DNA from: UMGS755 sp045652815
GTDB lineage: Bacteria; Bacillota; Clostridia; UBA1381; UBA9506
Direction of reading: 5' to 3'
Assembly (NCBI GenBank): GCA_045652815.1
Contig: JAZOLH010000012.1
Coordinates: forward strand, 1-53,607
Length of the DNA: 53,607 nucleotides
This document shows positions 32,068-41,098 of the stretch, in pieces (position 1 is the first letter of the stretch; the number at the start of each line of letters is the position of its first letter). A program made the position numbers and the translations under genes. Under the pieces are notes generated by a model. That model made no database searches. It saw only the letters and a program-made list of their open reading frames with translations, and was not told the origin of the DNA.

Positions 32068-34445
32068 TGTCCTTCTCCACCCTTTCGAATCTTGCGTATG
32101 CCTGTTTTACTCAGCATAAAGCATACATCTTTATCTTCATCGGCACGCAGTACCACAATGCCGCGTTCTTCGCAGCGCTCCAGCACCTCCGGTGCGGGAT
32201 GACCGAAATTGTTTTCACCGCAGGGAATATAAACATAGCGGGGATTTACAAGGTCTAAGAGCGCATCTGTGGTGGATGTCCTTGCCCCGTGATGCCCTGC
32301 TTTGATAATATCGGCACCGCCATCGGCTGTGGTTTCCGCCAGATACTGCTCCCCTGCTTCTTCCAAATCACTCATAAAGAGAACACGGGATTTGCCAAAA
32401 CAAAAGCGCAGAACAAACGAACGGTTATTTTCGTCATCTGTCATCGTCAGCCACTCTTCCGTCGGCATCAGCACTTCTAAATACACATCCTTGGCAAAGG
32501 GAATCACATCACCTGCCGCAAGATAACGATGCGGAACGGTCTCTTCCTTTATATAGGAAAGCAATTCTTTTGCTTCTTCCGTTGCACCAAAGCCCTGTGG
32601 CATCAAAACCACCTCGGTGGGCAACTGGGAGAGCACAGAGTTAAGCCCACGGATATGGTCTTCGTGACCGTGGGTTGCCACAACATAATCAAGGTTTTTA
32701 ACCCCTGCTTTTCGCAGATAGGGCAGAACAATCTGCTCGCCAACATCATAGTCGCCCAGATAAGAGGGCGTGCCGCCGCTATCAATTAAAATATCCGTGC
32801 CATCAGGCAAACGAATCAGAGCGCAGTCTCCCTGCCCCACATTGATAAAGGTGACGCTTGCCAATTCTTCCTGACCTGCGCGGTAGATGGCATTGGCGCT
32901 CAAAAGAAATACCAGCGACAAAGAAACTGCGGCGGCAGAGCGCCACATTTTGTGAACCGAGAATTTCACAAGCGCCAAAAACAGAATATAACAAAAGAGG
33001 GCAAATGACGAAAATGCGCCTATCATCAACAGTCCGCCTGTCAGCGAGCCGAATGCTTCAATGATGAATAGAAATAACTTAACAAAGGGATATATAAATC
33101 CCGCACAAAGAACGGATAGTGTGGCACTTGCAAATCCTGTTAGGGAAACAAACAGGCCGCCAACGGTCAATATGGTACCCAGCGGCAAGGCTAACAGGCC
33201 CGCCACAAAGGACCAAAGGGATGTGTAACCAAAGATATAGGCAGAAACAGGCAACAGGAAAATCTGCGCACTCACTGTGATGACAATATAACTCAACAGT
33301 TTGCGCCGCAGCCTCTCAGAAACGGGCGGTTTCTCTTCTTCAATCACCCGAAGCCCTAACAGTTCGCACGCCGGCTCTGCAAGCAAGGTAATGCCCAGCG
33401 CCGCCGCAAAGGAAAGCATAAAGCCCGCATCAAAAGCGGTTAGCGGATTACACAAAATCAAAATTCCTGCCGCTATGCCCAGTGACGTGAGCCCATCCTC
33501 TTTGCGACGGACAAAGAACGCCACAATAGATAACGCCGAGCACACCGCAGCACGAACAACCGCAGGAGATGCCCCTGCAAAGAGCATATAGAATAAAATG
33601 ACACACAACAAAATCACACTGCGGCGACGATAGTTCCCGCCAAATAAAACTAAAAACGAGGAAAGGGTCATCATCAAAATGGACATATGCATACCCGAAA
33701 CGGAAACCATATGCGAAAGGCCGCTAACAGAGAGTTTATCCTTTAAAGAATCGGAAAGGTCTGATTTATCGCCCAAGGTCATGGCTTTTAAAATGGCACC
33801 GCTATCTTTGGGAAAGATCTTTTCAAGTTTTTCGCCCGCCATTTGATTTAAGGCATAAAATCTATCGCCCAGGGTTTTCTCTGCGGCACCGAGAACGGAA
33901 ATGGAGCCATTTTCTACCTTACCACGAAAGAAAATATTTTGAGAGCGATAGTAACGGGCACTGTCAAACCCGTTTGTGTTCATAGCATCTTTCGGCTCGT
34001 AAAACCGACAGATTGCCTGAAATCTTTGGTGGAGCGCAGGTACTTCGTTCCCTGCTCCAATGGTCAGAAGCGTCGTTTCACCTATCTCGGCTTCTTCACC
34101 TAAAAAGGAAAGGTTTAAAACACGAACGGTCAGCGAATAACTGCCATCTTCTTCGTGCAGTTCGGGTGCACGAATCACATCGGCGGTGATGGTAACATAT
34201 TCATCTTCGTAAGGATAAAGCGGACGATTTGTAATATCGTTTTGATACCCGCCTTGTAAATGTCCTGCGAAAAAGAACAAAAGAACGAAGAAAGGTACCC
34301 TTGCCCTTTTGATAAAGCAAGCGGCAAGACCTAAAACCAAAACTGTCCAAAAAAGGAACGTTTTTATGCAAAAAGAGGGAAATAAACAAGCTGTATATAC
34401 CCCGCAAAGCAAGGCGACCATACAGAAAAAGAGGCTCCTCTTCAC
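32064..34445 (-). CDS. comEC: ComEC/Rec2 family DNA-uptake channel
   Basis: A 793-residue membrane protein of full ComEC architecture. The N-terminal membrane segments and OB-like domain (about 60-170) are followed by the competence domain with many membrane helices (GLSHMVSVSGMHMSILMM is diagnostic, about 230-250). A C-terminal metallo-beta-lactamase-like domain (about 535-790) has DSGGTPSYLGDYDVGEQ, THGHEDHIRGL and GHHGARTSTTD. It carries single-stranded DNA across the membrane in transformation, and the C-terminal domain is thought to degrade one strand. GTG start with GGGAG seven bases upstream. No comEA neighbour is visible. Confidence 0.95.
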   Translation of the reverse strand: MKRSLFFCMVALLCGVYTACLFPSFCIKTFLFWTVLVLGLAACFIKRARVPFFVLLFFFAGHLQGGYQNDITNRPLYPYEDEYVTITADVIRAPELHEEDGSYSLTVRVLNLSFLGEEAEIGETTLLTIGAGNEVPALHQRFQAICRFYEPKDAMNTNGFDSARYYRSQNIFFRGKVENGSISVLGAAEKTLGDRFYALNQMAGEKLEKIFPKDSGAILKAMTLGDKSDLSDSLKDKLSVSGLSHMVSVSGMHMSILMMTLSSFLVLFGGNYRRRSVILLCVILFYMLFAGASPAVVRAAVCSALSIVAFFVRRKEDGLTSLGIAAGILILCNPLTAFDAGFMLSFAAALGITLLAEPACELLGLRVIEEEKPPVSERLRRKLLSYIVITVSAQIFLLPVSAYIFGYTSLWSFVAGLLALPLGTILTVGGLFVSLTGFASATLSVLCAGFIYPFVKLFLFIIEAFGSLTGGLLMIGAFSSFALFCYILFLALVKFSVHKMWRSAAAVSLSLVFLLSANAIYRAGQEELASVTFINVGQGDCALIRLPDGTDILIDSGGTPSYLGDYDVGEQIVLPYLRKAGVKNLDYVVATHGHEDHIRGLNSVLSQLPTEVVLMPQGFGATEEAKELLSYIKEETVPHRYLAAGDVIPFAKDVYLEVLMPTEEWLTMTDDENNRSFVLRFCFGKSRVLFMSDLEEAGEQYLAETTADGGADIIKAGHHGARTSTTDALLDLVNPRYVYIPCGENNFGHPAPEVLERCEERGIVVLRADEDKDVCFMLSKTGIRKIRKGGEGQ

Positions 34446-34465
34446 GAAAACGCTCCCTTCACTTT

Positions 34466-37400
34466 TTATAAATCAAACAAGCTCACCTGATTGGTATCGG
34501 GAATATCCGAAAGAACGCGGAATTCCTTTAACTTATCCACAATGGAGTTGCCGATTTTGGCACGCTTTTTCAGGTCCTCAACCGATAAGAAAGGTCCTTC
34601 TTCCCGAGCGGCACAAATGGCGTCTGCCACCGCATCGGATACGCCTGCAATGGTGTTTAAGGGCGGTCTGATGGCGCCGTTTTCTTCTACGAACTTTGTG
34701 GCGTGAGACACATAAAGATCAACCGGCAGGAAAGAGATGCCACGGGCATACATTTCGTTAACAACCTCTAAAATGGTCATTACGTTTTTATCTTTCTGTG
34801 TTGCCTCGGGGTTTCCTTCAATCTCCCGCATAGCCGCCATAACACGCTCTTTGCCTGCAAGCATACGCTCAGCATCAAAATCCGTAGCACGAACGGTGTA
34901 ATAAGCGATGTAGAACGAAACAGGATAATGCACCTTAAAGTACGCAATGCGGAACGCCATAGTAACATAGGCCGCCGCGTGGGCTTTCGGGAACATATAT
35001 TTAATGGTTTTACAGGATGTGATGTACCATTCGGGTACGCCCTTTTCCCGCATCAGTTCTTCATCTTCCGGCGCGAGGCCCTTACCTTTACGCACTTTTT
35101 CCATAATCTTAAAGGATGTCAGGGGCGGCAGGTCGTGCTGCAGGAGATAAAGCATAATATCGTCACGGGTACAGATAACTTCAGGAAGGGTCGCTGTGCC
35201 TGCGCGCACCAGATCCTGTGCGTTATTGGTCCAAACGTCAGTACCGTGGGAAAGGCCCGAAATTCGAATCAGTTCACTAAAGGTGGTGGGCCTGGTATCA
35301 AGAAGCATCTGACGAACGAATCTTGTACCAAATTCAGGCACCGCAAAGGTACCCACCTCGCTACCGATATCCTCGGGGGTTACGCCTAAGGCTTCGGTGC
35401 TTGTAAAGAGGCTCATAGTGGGTTTATCGTCGATGGGAATGGTGCGGGCGTTAAGACCCGTTAAATCCTCCAGCATACGAATCATACTGGGGTCATCGTG
35501 CCCCAGAATATCGAGTTTTAAAAGTCGACCACTGATGGAATGGTAATCAAAATGTGTGGTGATGATATCACTCTCTGTATCGTTGGCAGGATGCTGAATG
35601 GGCGTAAATTCAAAAACCTCACGGGCACGGGGCACAATCATAACGCCGCCGGGGTGCTGACCCGTTGTACGTTTAACACCCTCTAAACCCAGCGATAAGC
35701 GTTTCATCTGCGCCTTGGTTAAGGTGATTCCGTTTTCTTCGGCATATTTTCTAACATAACCCATGGCAGTATTTTCCGCCAGCGTACCAATGGTACCCGC
35801 ACGGAACACGTTGCCCTCACCGAACAGGGTTTCGGTATATTTATGGGCCACTGCCTGATATTCACCGGAGAAGTTTAAGTCGATATCAGGCTCTTTATCG
35901 CCATCGAAACCAAGGAAGGTTTCAAAGGGGATATCGTAACCGTCTTTTCTATATCTCGTGCCGCATTTGGGGCAGACTTTATCGGGCATATCCGCACCCA
36001 TACTAAAGCTACCATCCAGCACGAATTCAACATTTTTACATTCGGGGCAAAGGTAATGAGGCGGCAGAGAGTTAATCTCCGTGATGCCTGATAAAAAGGC
36101 GATGAAAGAAGAACCAACGGAGCCTCGGGAGCCAACCAGATAGCCATCAGAGAGTGACTTGGTTACCAGTTTCTGCGCAATCATATACATAACGGAGAAA
36201 CCATATTTAATAATGGGCACCAGTTCTTTTTCCATACGGGCTTTAACCAACTCGGGCAGTTCTTCGCCATAGAGTTCGTAGGCTTTTCCGTAAGACAGTT
36301 CCTGCAGTTCCTCGGTGGCACCGGGCATTTCCGGTGTGGCGGTTTCTTTGGGGATGGGCAGAATGTCTTCAATCTCATCGGCAATTAAATTGGTGTTGGT
36401 CACGACAATTTCAAAAGCCTTATCTTTAGGCAGATAGGAAAATTCTGCAAGCATTTCATCGGTGGTGCGCAGGTATAGGGGCGCCTGATGATTTGCATCG
36501 TCATAACCCTTGGCGGTTTGGAGCACCTCGCGATACACCGCATCGCCTGCATCGAGGAAGTGCACGTCGCAGGCGGCAACAACCTTTTTGCCCAGTTTAT
36601 CGCCCAATTCCACAATGGCGCAGTTCATATCCTTGAGTTCTTCTTCGCCGGCAACCGTATGCTCACGGAGCATAAAACCGTTGTTGCCAAGAGGCTGAAC
36701 TTCCAGATAGTCATAGTAAGACGCGATTTCTTTAAGTTCTTCTTCCGTTGCGCCACGGAGCATTTTTTGATAGAGTTCACCCGCTTCGCAGGCACTACCC
36801 ACAATCAAACCCTCACGATGTTCATCCAAAACAGATTTGGAAATACGGGGACGTTTATAAAAATGGTCAAGATGGGATGTTGACACCAGTTTATATAAAT
36901 TTTTAAGACCTTCCATAGTGCGAACCAGCAAGATGGCGTGATATGTATCGGTGTATCTTGCCAAACTCTCGTCCATCAAACGTTCATTGATTTGGCTTAC
37001 ATCGCTGATGTCCATACCCTGCAAAAGTTCCACGAAATGCAGGAAGATGCGGGCGGTTACTTCCGCATCGTTAATGGCACGATGGTGCCCTTCAAACACA
37101 AAGCCAAGATGCTTTGCCACGCGGTTTAAACGGTGGGTCTTGAGGGCTGTCAGCAAGCGACGGGACAGCATTAAGGTATCCATATAGCAAAAATCAAAGG
37201 GCAGATTTTGTTCTTCTGCCTTTTTCTTGATATAGCCCACGTCAAAGTTTGCATTATGGGCCACCAGAACACTGCCTTTACAGAATTCCAAGAACTTGGG
37301 CAAAACGGTTTCGATGGATTCAGCATCCCGCACCATATCGGGGGTGATGTTGGTCAGTTCCGTGATGTGATAGGGAATGTCCACCGTGGGTTTTACAAAG

Positions 37401-38740
37401 CAGGAAAAACGATCGACCATTTTACCGTCAGACAGTTTAACGCCTGCAATTTCAATCACTTCGCCATAACGGGCAGAAAGGCTTGTTGTTTCAATATCAA
37501 ACACAACAAAGTCGCCCGAAAGAGGCATGGGCTTATCGTTATAAACAGGTTTGGCAGGGTCGGTTTCAAGGTAGGCCTCCATACCGTAAATCACCTTGAT
37601 ACCGTGCTTTTGTCCCGCATCGTATGCATCGGGATAGGCCTGCACAACACCGTGGTCGGTAATGGCAACTGCCTTATGGCCCCAAGCGGCGGCACGAGCC
37701 ACCAAATCCTTGGGTTTTACCAGCGCATCTTCTGCCGACATGGTGGTATGAGCGTGGAGTTCCACACGCTTAACCTCTGCGTTATCGGGGCGGGTGGAAA
37801 CTTTGGTTTTAATCATATTATCAATGATGATAACAACTTCTTTGGCATAAGTATCGTACTGGGCCTTACCCTGAATCTGCACGCCGGAGAGTTTTTTGAG
37901 TTCTCCTTTGACTCTGCCGAAGTCTTTATCATTCAAAAAGGCCTTACAAATCATACAGCTTGTCTCATCGGCAACGTAGAGTTCCAGCAAGGTCTTTTTA
38001 TTTTTCAGTTCGCGGGTTTCGTTGGCTATCACGCGACCTTCAACAATCACGCGGCCGCTGTTTTCATCAATGTCAGAAAGGGATGTTAACACGCCGGAAA
38101 AGGGTTTACCCAGCAGTAAATCTTCGGGCTGTTCAGGGTCGGGCTCGGCAGTCACCACTTTTTTCACCGCCGCCTGTTTGGCCGCTTCTGCCGCCTCCGC
38201 CGCCACCGATGCATCACGAACCAGTTCTGCACGCTGGGTTTCTAACCGTTCCATCACGTCATCAGCCGACACGGTGTCACAGCAAAAATCAACCACATAG
38301 TTTGCGTGATAGGTCTCTTTCAGTTCTCTTTCCATCAGTTTGTGCACATTGTTATCACGGAGGGTTTGTTCCCCGCCGAATTTTAAATGCACCATCAAAC
38401 TTTCGCCATCTAAAGTGGCATAACTGTTCAAAAGAACGCCTCGCGCCGCAGGGAGTTTCTTTAAAACTGCAGACAGGATGTTTTCATAAGCCACAGGCAG
38501 AGATTCTGCCGATAAAACGCCTTCCGTGTAGGAAAGTTCCACTTCTGCCTTTTCAAGCTGAAAGGCTTTTTTGATATGACGAACAAAGCGGTCTACAAGT
38601 TCATCTGCAAGCACCCGCTTTGAAAGGAGTCCAATATGTACTTTTCGTTCTTGTTTAAACACCTGAAATCGTGTCAGTTCCACGCCGGAGAGTTCCTCGG
38701 CAAAACTGTCACCTGTCAGGGTTTTGAGTAAATCAGCCAT
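34466..38740 (-). CDS. polC: DNA polymerase III alpha subunit, PolC type
   Basis: A 1424-residue replicative polymerase with built-in proofreading, the hallmark of Firmicutes. Order: N-terminal domains, OB fold (GKPFSGVLTSLSDIDE, about 208-320), PHP domain start (VELHAHTTMSAEDALV), DnaQ-like 3'-5' exonuclease (FVVFDIETTSLSARYGEVIE, about 415-585; HHRAINDAEVT end motif), rest of PHP, palm domain, and zinc motif (CPECKNVEF...CPKCGTRY). The catalytic aspartates are in DKEPDIDLNFSGEY. The fingers and HhH C-terminus (GVSDAVADAI) follow. It follows ispG at 21 bases; comEC begins 20 bases downstream. Confidence 0.98.
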   Translation of the reverse strand: MADLLKTLTGDSFAEELSGVELTRFQVFKQERKVHIGLLSKRVLADELVDRFVRHIKKAFQLEKAEVELSYTEGVLSAESLPVAYENILSAVLKKLPAARGVLLNSYATLDGESLMVHLKFGGEQTLRDNNVHKLMERELKETYHANYVVDFCCDTVSADDVMERLETQRAELVRDASVAAEAAEAAKQAAVKKVVTAEPDPEQPEDLLLGKPFSGVLTSLSDIDENSGRVIVEGRVIANETRELKNKKTLLELYVADETSCMICKAFLNDKDFGRVKGELKKLSGVQIQGKAQYDTYAKEVVIIIDNMIKTKVSTRPDNAEVKRVELHAHTTMSAEDALVKPKDLVARAAAWGHKAVAITDHGVVQAYPDAYDAGQKHGIKVIYGMEAYLETDPAKPVYNDKPMPLSGDFVVFDIETTSLSARYGEVIEIAGVKLSDGKMVDRFSCFVKPTVDIPYHITELTNITPDMVRDAESIETVLPKFLEFCKGSVLVAHNANFDVGYIKKKAEEQNLPFDFCYMDTLMLSRRLLTALKTHRLNRVAKHLGFVFEGHHRAINDAEVTARIFLHFVELLQGMDISDVSQINERLMDESLARYTDTYHAILLVRTMEGLKNLYKLVSTSHLDHFYKRPRISKSVLDEHREGLIVGSACEAGELYQKMLRGATEEELKEIASYYDYLEVQPLGNNGFMLREHTVAGEEELKDMNCAIVELGDKLGKKVVAACDVHFLDAGDAVYREVLQTAKGYDDANHQAPLYLRTTDEMLAEFSYLPKDKAFEIVVTNTNLIADEIEDILPIPKETATPEMPGATEELQELSYGKAYELYGEELPELVKARMEKELVPIIKYGFSVMYMIAQKLVTKSLSDGYLVGSRGSVGSSFIAFLSGITEINSLPPHYLCPECKNVEFVLDGSFSMGADMPDKVCPKCGTRYRKDGYDIPFETFLGFDGDKEPDIDLNFSGEYQAVAHKYTETLFGEGNVFRAGTIGTLAENTAMGYVRKYAEENGITLTKAQMKRLSLGLEGVKRTTGQHPGGVMIVPRAREVFEFTPIQHPANDTESDIITTHFDYHSISGRLLKLDILGHDDPSMIRMLEDLTGLNARTIPIDDKPTMSLFTSTEALGVTPEDIGSEVGTFAVPEFGTRFVRQMLLDTRPTTFSELIRISGLSHGTDVWTNNAQDLVRAGTATLPEVICTRDDIMLYLLQHDLPPLTSFKIMEKVRKGKGLAPEDEELMREKGVPEWYITSCKTIKYMFPKAHAAAYVTMAFRIAYFKVHYPVSFYIAYYTVRATDFDAERMLAGKERVMAAMREIEGNPEATQKDKNVMTILEVVNEMYARGISFLPVDLYVSHATKFVEENGAIRPPLNTIAGVSDAVADAICAAREEGPFLSVEDLKKRAKIGNSIVDKLKEFRVLSDIPDTNQVSLFDL

Positions 38741-38761
38741 AATAACCTTCCAAGTTCTATT

Positions 38762-39820
38762 TTAAAGAGCACCCATAGCGCCCAGTTCTTCAAATAATGC
38801 GTTCACAATATCGCCTTCGGGCACGCGGCGAATAATTTCGCCACCGCGGAAAATCAGACCTTCGCCTTTAGCACCGGTGATGCCGATATCTGCATCCCGC
38901 GCTTCGCCGGGACCGTTAACAATGCAACCCATCACCGCAATTTTAACGGGTTTTTTCACTTCGCAAAGTCGCTCTGACACTTGATTTGCAATGGAAATCA
39001 GGTCCACAGAGCAACGGGCGCAAGTGGGGCAAGACACCAAACGGGGTCTGTCAGTTTTCAGTTCCAGCGCCGCCAAAATTTCCTGTGCGGCATAAATTTC
39101 TTCAACAGGGTCTGCGGTTAAGGACACGCGCAGGGTGTCACCAATGCCCTCCGATAACAGTGCACCGATGCCAACAGCCGACTTAATTGTTCCCTGATAA
39201 GCGGTGCCTGCCTCGGTAACACCTAAGTGCAGAGGATACTCGCATTTTTCTGCCATCAGGCGATAACTTTCCAGCATCATAGGCACTGAGGACGCCTTTA
39301 AGGAAACCGCAATATCATAAAAATCGCAGGCCTCCAGCAGCGCAATCTGCTCCAGAGCCGCTTCTACCAACGCTTCAGCACAGGGGGCACCGTATTTAGC
39401 CAGGCTCTCTTTTGAAATGGAGCCCGCATTCACACCCACGCGAATGGGGATGCCTTTTGCTTTTGCCGCCTCGGCCACCAGTTTAACTCTATCCTGACTG
39501 CCGATGTTACCGGGGTTTAGGCGGATTTTATCAATGCCCGCCTCAATGGCACCTAAAGCCAGGCGGTAATCAAACTGAATATCTGCCACCAGCGGTGCCG
39601 AAATCACTTGCTTTAAGCGACGGACAACCTCTAAACTTTTATCATCAATCACAGCCAGACGAATGATGTCACAACCTGCATCACACAGGGCTTTGCATTG
39701 AGCGTAGGCCGCATCAAAATCCCCGTTGGGACTGCACAGCATAGACTGAATGGAAATGGGATGACTGCCGCCAATACCCACCTTGCCCACCATCAATTCT
39801 CTTGTTTTTCTACGTTCCAT
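38762..39820 (-). CDS. ispG: 4-hydroxy-3-methylbut-2-en-1-yl diphosphate synthase IspG
   Basis: A 352-residue 4Fe-4S enzyme of the MEP isoprenoid pathway, converting MEcPP to HMBPP. TIM barrel with HPISIQSMLCSPNGDF and LVADIQFDYRLALGAIE. The cluster cysteines are in SCPTCARCSVDL and VMGCIVNGPGEARDAD. The start is ATG 39820 with a modest AGTAGGTG. It is first in the ispG-polC-comEC-holA run; dxr and rseP, often upstream, are absent. Confidence 0.96.
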   Translation of the reverse strand: MERRKTRELMVGKVGIGGSHPISIQSMLCSPNGDFDAAYAQCKALCDAGCDIIRLAVIDDKSLEVVRRLKQVISAPLVADIQFDYRLALGAIEAGIDKIRLNPGNIGSQDRVKLVAEAAKAKGIPIRVGVNAGSISKESLAKYGAPCAEALVEAALEQIALLEACDFYDIAVSLKASSVPMMLESYRLMAEKCEYPLHLGVTEAGTAYQGTIKSAVGIGALLSEGIGDTLRVSLTADPVEEIYAAQEILAALELKTDRPRLVSCPTCARCSVDLISIANQVSERLCEVKKPVKIAVMGCIVNGPGEARDADIGITGAKGEGLIFRGGEIIRRVPEGDIVNALFEELGAMGAL

Positions 39821-39956
39821 ACAAAACACCTACTCTATGTATAAATTAAATATAATATTATAATATCACACTTAAACTTAATGGGCAATTAAAAAAAGCA
39901 AAGCCGATTCATTTACAACTTTTTGAATGTAATTTAAAAAATTTTCAAAAAATATG

Positions 39957-39985
39957 TTGACACCGAACATTTGTTCTGCTAGAAT
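39957..39985 (+). promoter_or_regulatory. SOS-controlled sigma-A promoter of the YneA-like gene
   Basis: TTGACA (39957-39962), 17-bp spacer, TAGAAT (39980-39985). LexA box 1 occupies nearly the entire spacer. Confidence 0.85.
39964..39977. promoter_or_regulatory. LexA box 1
   Basis: CGAACATTTGTTCT, matching the Gram-positive CGAAC-N4-GTTCG/C type site. It lies between the -35 and -10 of the promoter. Confidence 0.9.
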
Positions 39986-39992
39986 GAAATTA

Positions 39993-40006
39993 CGAACAGA
40001 TGTTCT
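39993..40006. promoter_or_regulatory. LexA box 2
   Basis: CGAACAGATGTTCT, eight bases downstream of the -10, over the expected transcription start. Centres of boxes 1 and 2 are 29 bases apart. Confidence 0.9.
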
Positions 40007-40026
40007 GTAAAGGAGCGTTGATTTTT

Positions 40027-40335
40027 ATGACAACTATGAGAAATAAGCGAATCAGATCTTTCAAACTGCGCGCAAAAGAACAGCGTGTAAAATTATATAT
40101 CGTTTTGGGTGCACTCTTTATTTTATTTGCTTTTTCCATTGCCCCCATGGCAGATACCGGCGTGCACGAAACCAGCGTTATTGCTGATAAAGGCGACACT
40201 TTAACAAGTCTTTGCGAGCCCTATTGCCCCGAAGATATGAGCCTTAGACTTTTTGTTGATAAAGTGATGTATGTTAACGATTTAGACTCCTCTGCCCTCT
40301 CCATCGGACAGGAAATTGTGATCCCCTTAGACTAA
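40027..40335 (+). CDS. YneA-like SOS-induced LysM membrane protein (probable cell division inhibitor)
   Basis: A 102-residue protein. It has a basic N-terminus (residues 1-25, many K/R), one membrane segment (YIVLGALFILFAFSIAPMAD, about 25-44), then a LysM-like domain outside (IADKGDTLTSLCEPYC, then YVNDLDSSALSIGQEIVIP). This is the plan of B. subtilis YneA, an SOS-induced suppressor of septation. Two LexA boxes cover its promoter, which supports the role. Unlike Bacillus there is no divergent lexA; ispG is upstream. ATG 40027 follows AAAGGAG by eleven bases; an in-frame ATG at 40000 lies in LexA box 2 before the SD and is rejected. Confidence 0.85.
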   Translation: MTTMRNKRIRSFKLRAKEQRVKLYIVLGALFILFAFSIAPMADTGVHETSVIADKGDTLTSLCEPYCPEDMSLRLFVDKVMYVNDLDSSALSIGQEIVIPLD

Positions 40336-40337
40336 TC

Positions 40338-40351
40338 CGAACAATCGTTCT
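40338..40351. promoter_or_regulatory. LexA-box-like site 3
   Basis: CGAACAATCGTTCT retains GAAC-N4-GTTC with one departure in the centre. It starts three bases past the stop of the YneA-like gene and is 126 bases before tspO. Confidence 0.55.
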
Positions 40352-40476
40352 GTTTCCCTTCTTTTTTATCAATTTTTTTGAATTTTTTCGTATAATTGCA
40401 AAAATTCTCACATAAACTGCTACTGATTATCAAAATTTTGTTACGACCTCCCTCGTGACAGAAATGAGGTGCAGTT

Positions 40477-40974
40477 GTGGGTTCATCCTTTAAAGTGTTT
40501 CACGCAAAAGACATTGTCCGCCTGATCATCGCGGTGCTGATCCCCTTAGCCGTTGGTGGTCTGGCGGCCTTTTTTACCCAAAATTCCCGTGAGATCTATG
40601 CCTCGCTTTCCCAGCCGCCTCTATCTCCGCCCGGGGCTGTGTTTCCTATCGTTTGGGGTATTTTATATGTGTTGATGGGCATCGCAAGTTTTCTTGTGTA
40701 TCGAAAGGGTACAAATCATCCAGAAGTCAGGGATGCGCTTGTTTGGTATGGCCTGTCACTTGTTTTAAATTTTCTCTGGCCCGTTCTTTACTTCCGCTTC
40801 GGACTTTTGCTGCTTGCCTTTTTTGAAATTTTGGCCCTTTGGCTTGTGGTTGGCATCACCACCATCAAGTTTTACAGAATCAGCAAAGCCGCAGGATTTT
40901 TAATGCTTCCCTACTGGCTTTGGGTGACTTTTGCCGCCTATTTGAATCTGGGCACCTGGATTTTAAACCGTTAA
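40477..40974 (+). CDS. tspO: TspO/MBR family tryptophan-rich sensory protein
   Basis: A 165-residue, five-helix membrane protein. TspO proteins bind porphyrins and similar ligands and act in stress or tetrapyrrole handling. Conserved parts: SLSQPPLSPPGAVFPIVWG (helix 2 entry), LYVLMGIASFLVYR, LNFLWPVLYFRF (family L-N-x-x-W-x-x-L-F-F) and LPYWLWVTFAAYLN. GTG start with GAGGTG five bases upstream. Downstream of a possible LexA box. Ligand and role here are unknown. Confidence 0.93.
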   Translation: MGSSFKVFHAKDIVRLIIAVLIPLAVGGLAAFFTQNSREIYASLSQPPLSPPGAVFPIVWGILYVLMGIASFLVYRKGTNHPEVRDALVWYGLSLVLNFLWPVLYFRFGLLLLAFFEILALWLVVGITTIKFYRISKAAGFLMLPYWLWVTFAAYLNLGTWILNR

Positions 40975-40979
40975 AACTA

Positions 40980-41020
40980 AAAAGCAGTCTTTTTCCGCAT
41001 AAAGACTGCTTCTTTTTTTA
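40980..41020 (+). terminator. Terminator of tspO
   Basis: AAGCAGTCTTT-TTCCGCAT-AAAGACTGCTT followed by CTTTTTTTA. Confidence 0.85.
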
Positions 41021-41050
41021 CTAAAATGTATTAAAAAAGTGTTAAAATCA

Positions 41051-41079
41051 TTTACAAATCTAATTTTTACATATATAAT
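41051..41079 (+). promoter_or_regulatory. Sigma-A promoter of the VanW-family gene
   Basis: TTTACA (41051-41056), 17-bp spacer, TATAAT (41074-41079), 20 bases before the start codon. Confidence 0.65.
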
Positions 41080-41098
41080 ATATCATAGGGGTGATTGT

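Noticed and set aside
37208..38089. Long open frame on the plus strand opposite polC
   Set aside because: Antisense shadow of the polC frame; no ribosome binding site, no recognisable protein, and polC is complete.
40378..40396. TTGAAT ... TATAAT promoter before tspO
   Set aside because: The two hexamers are only seven bases apart; no proper -35 at 16-18 bp.
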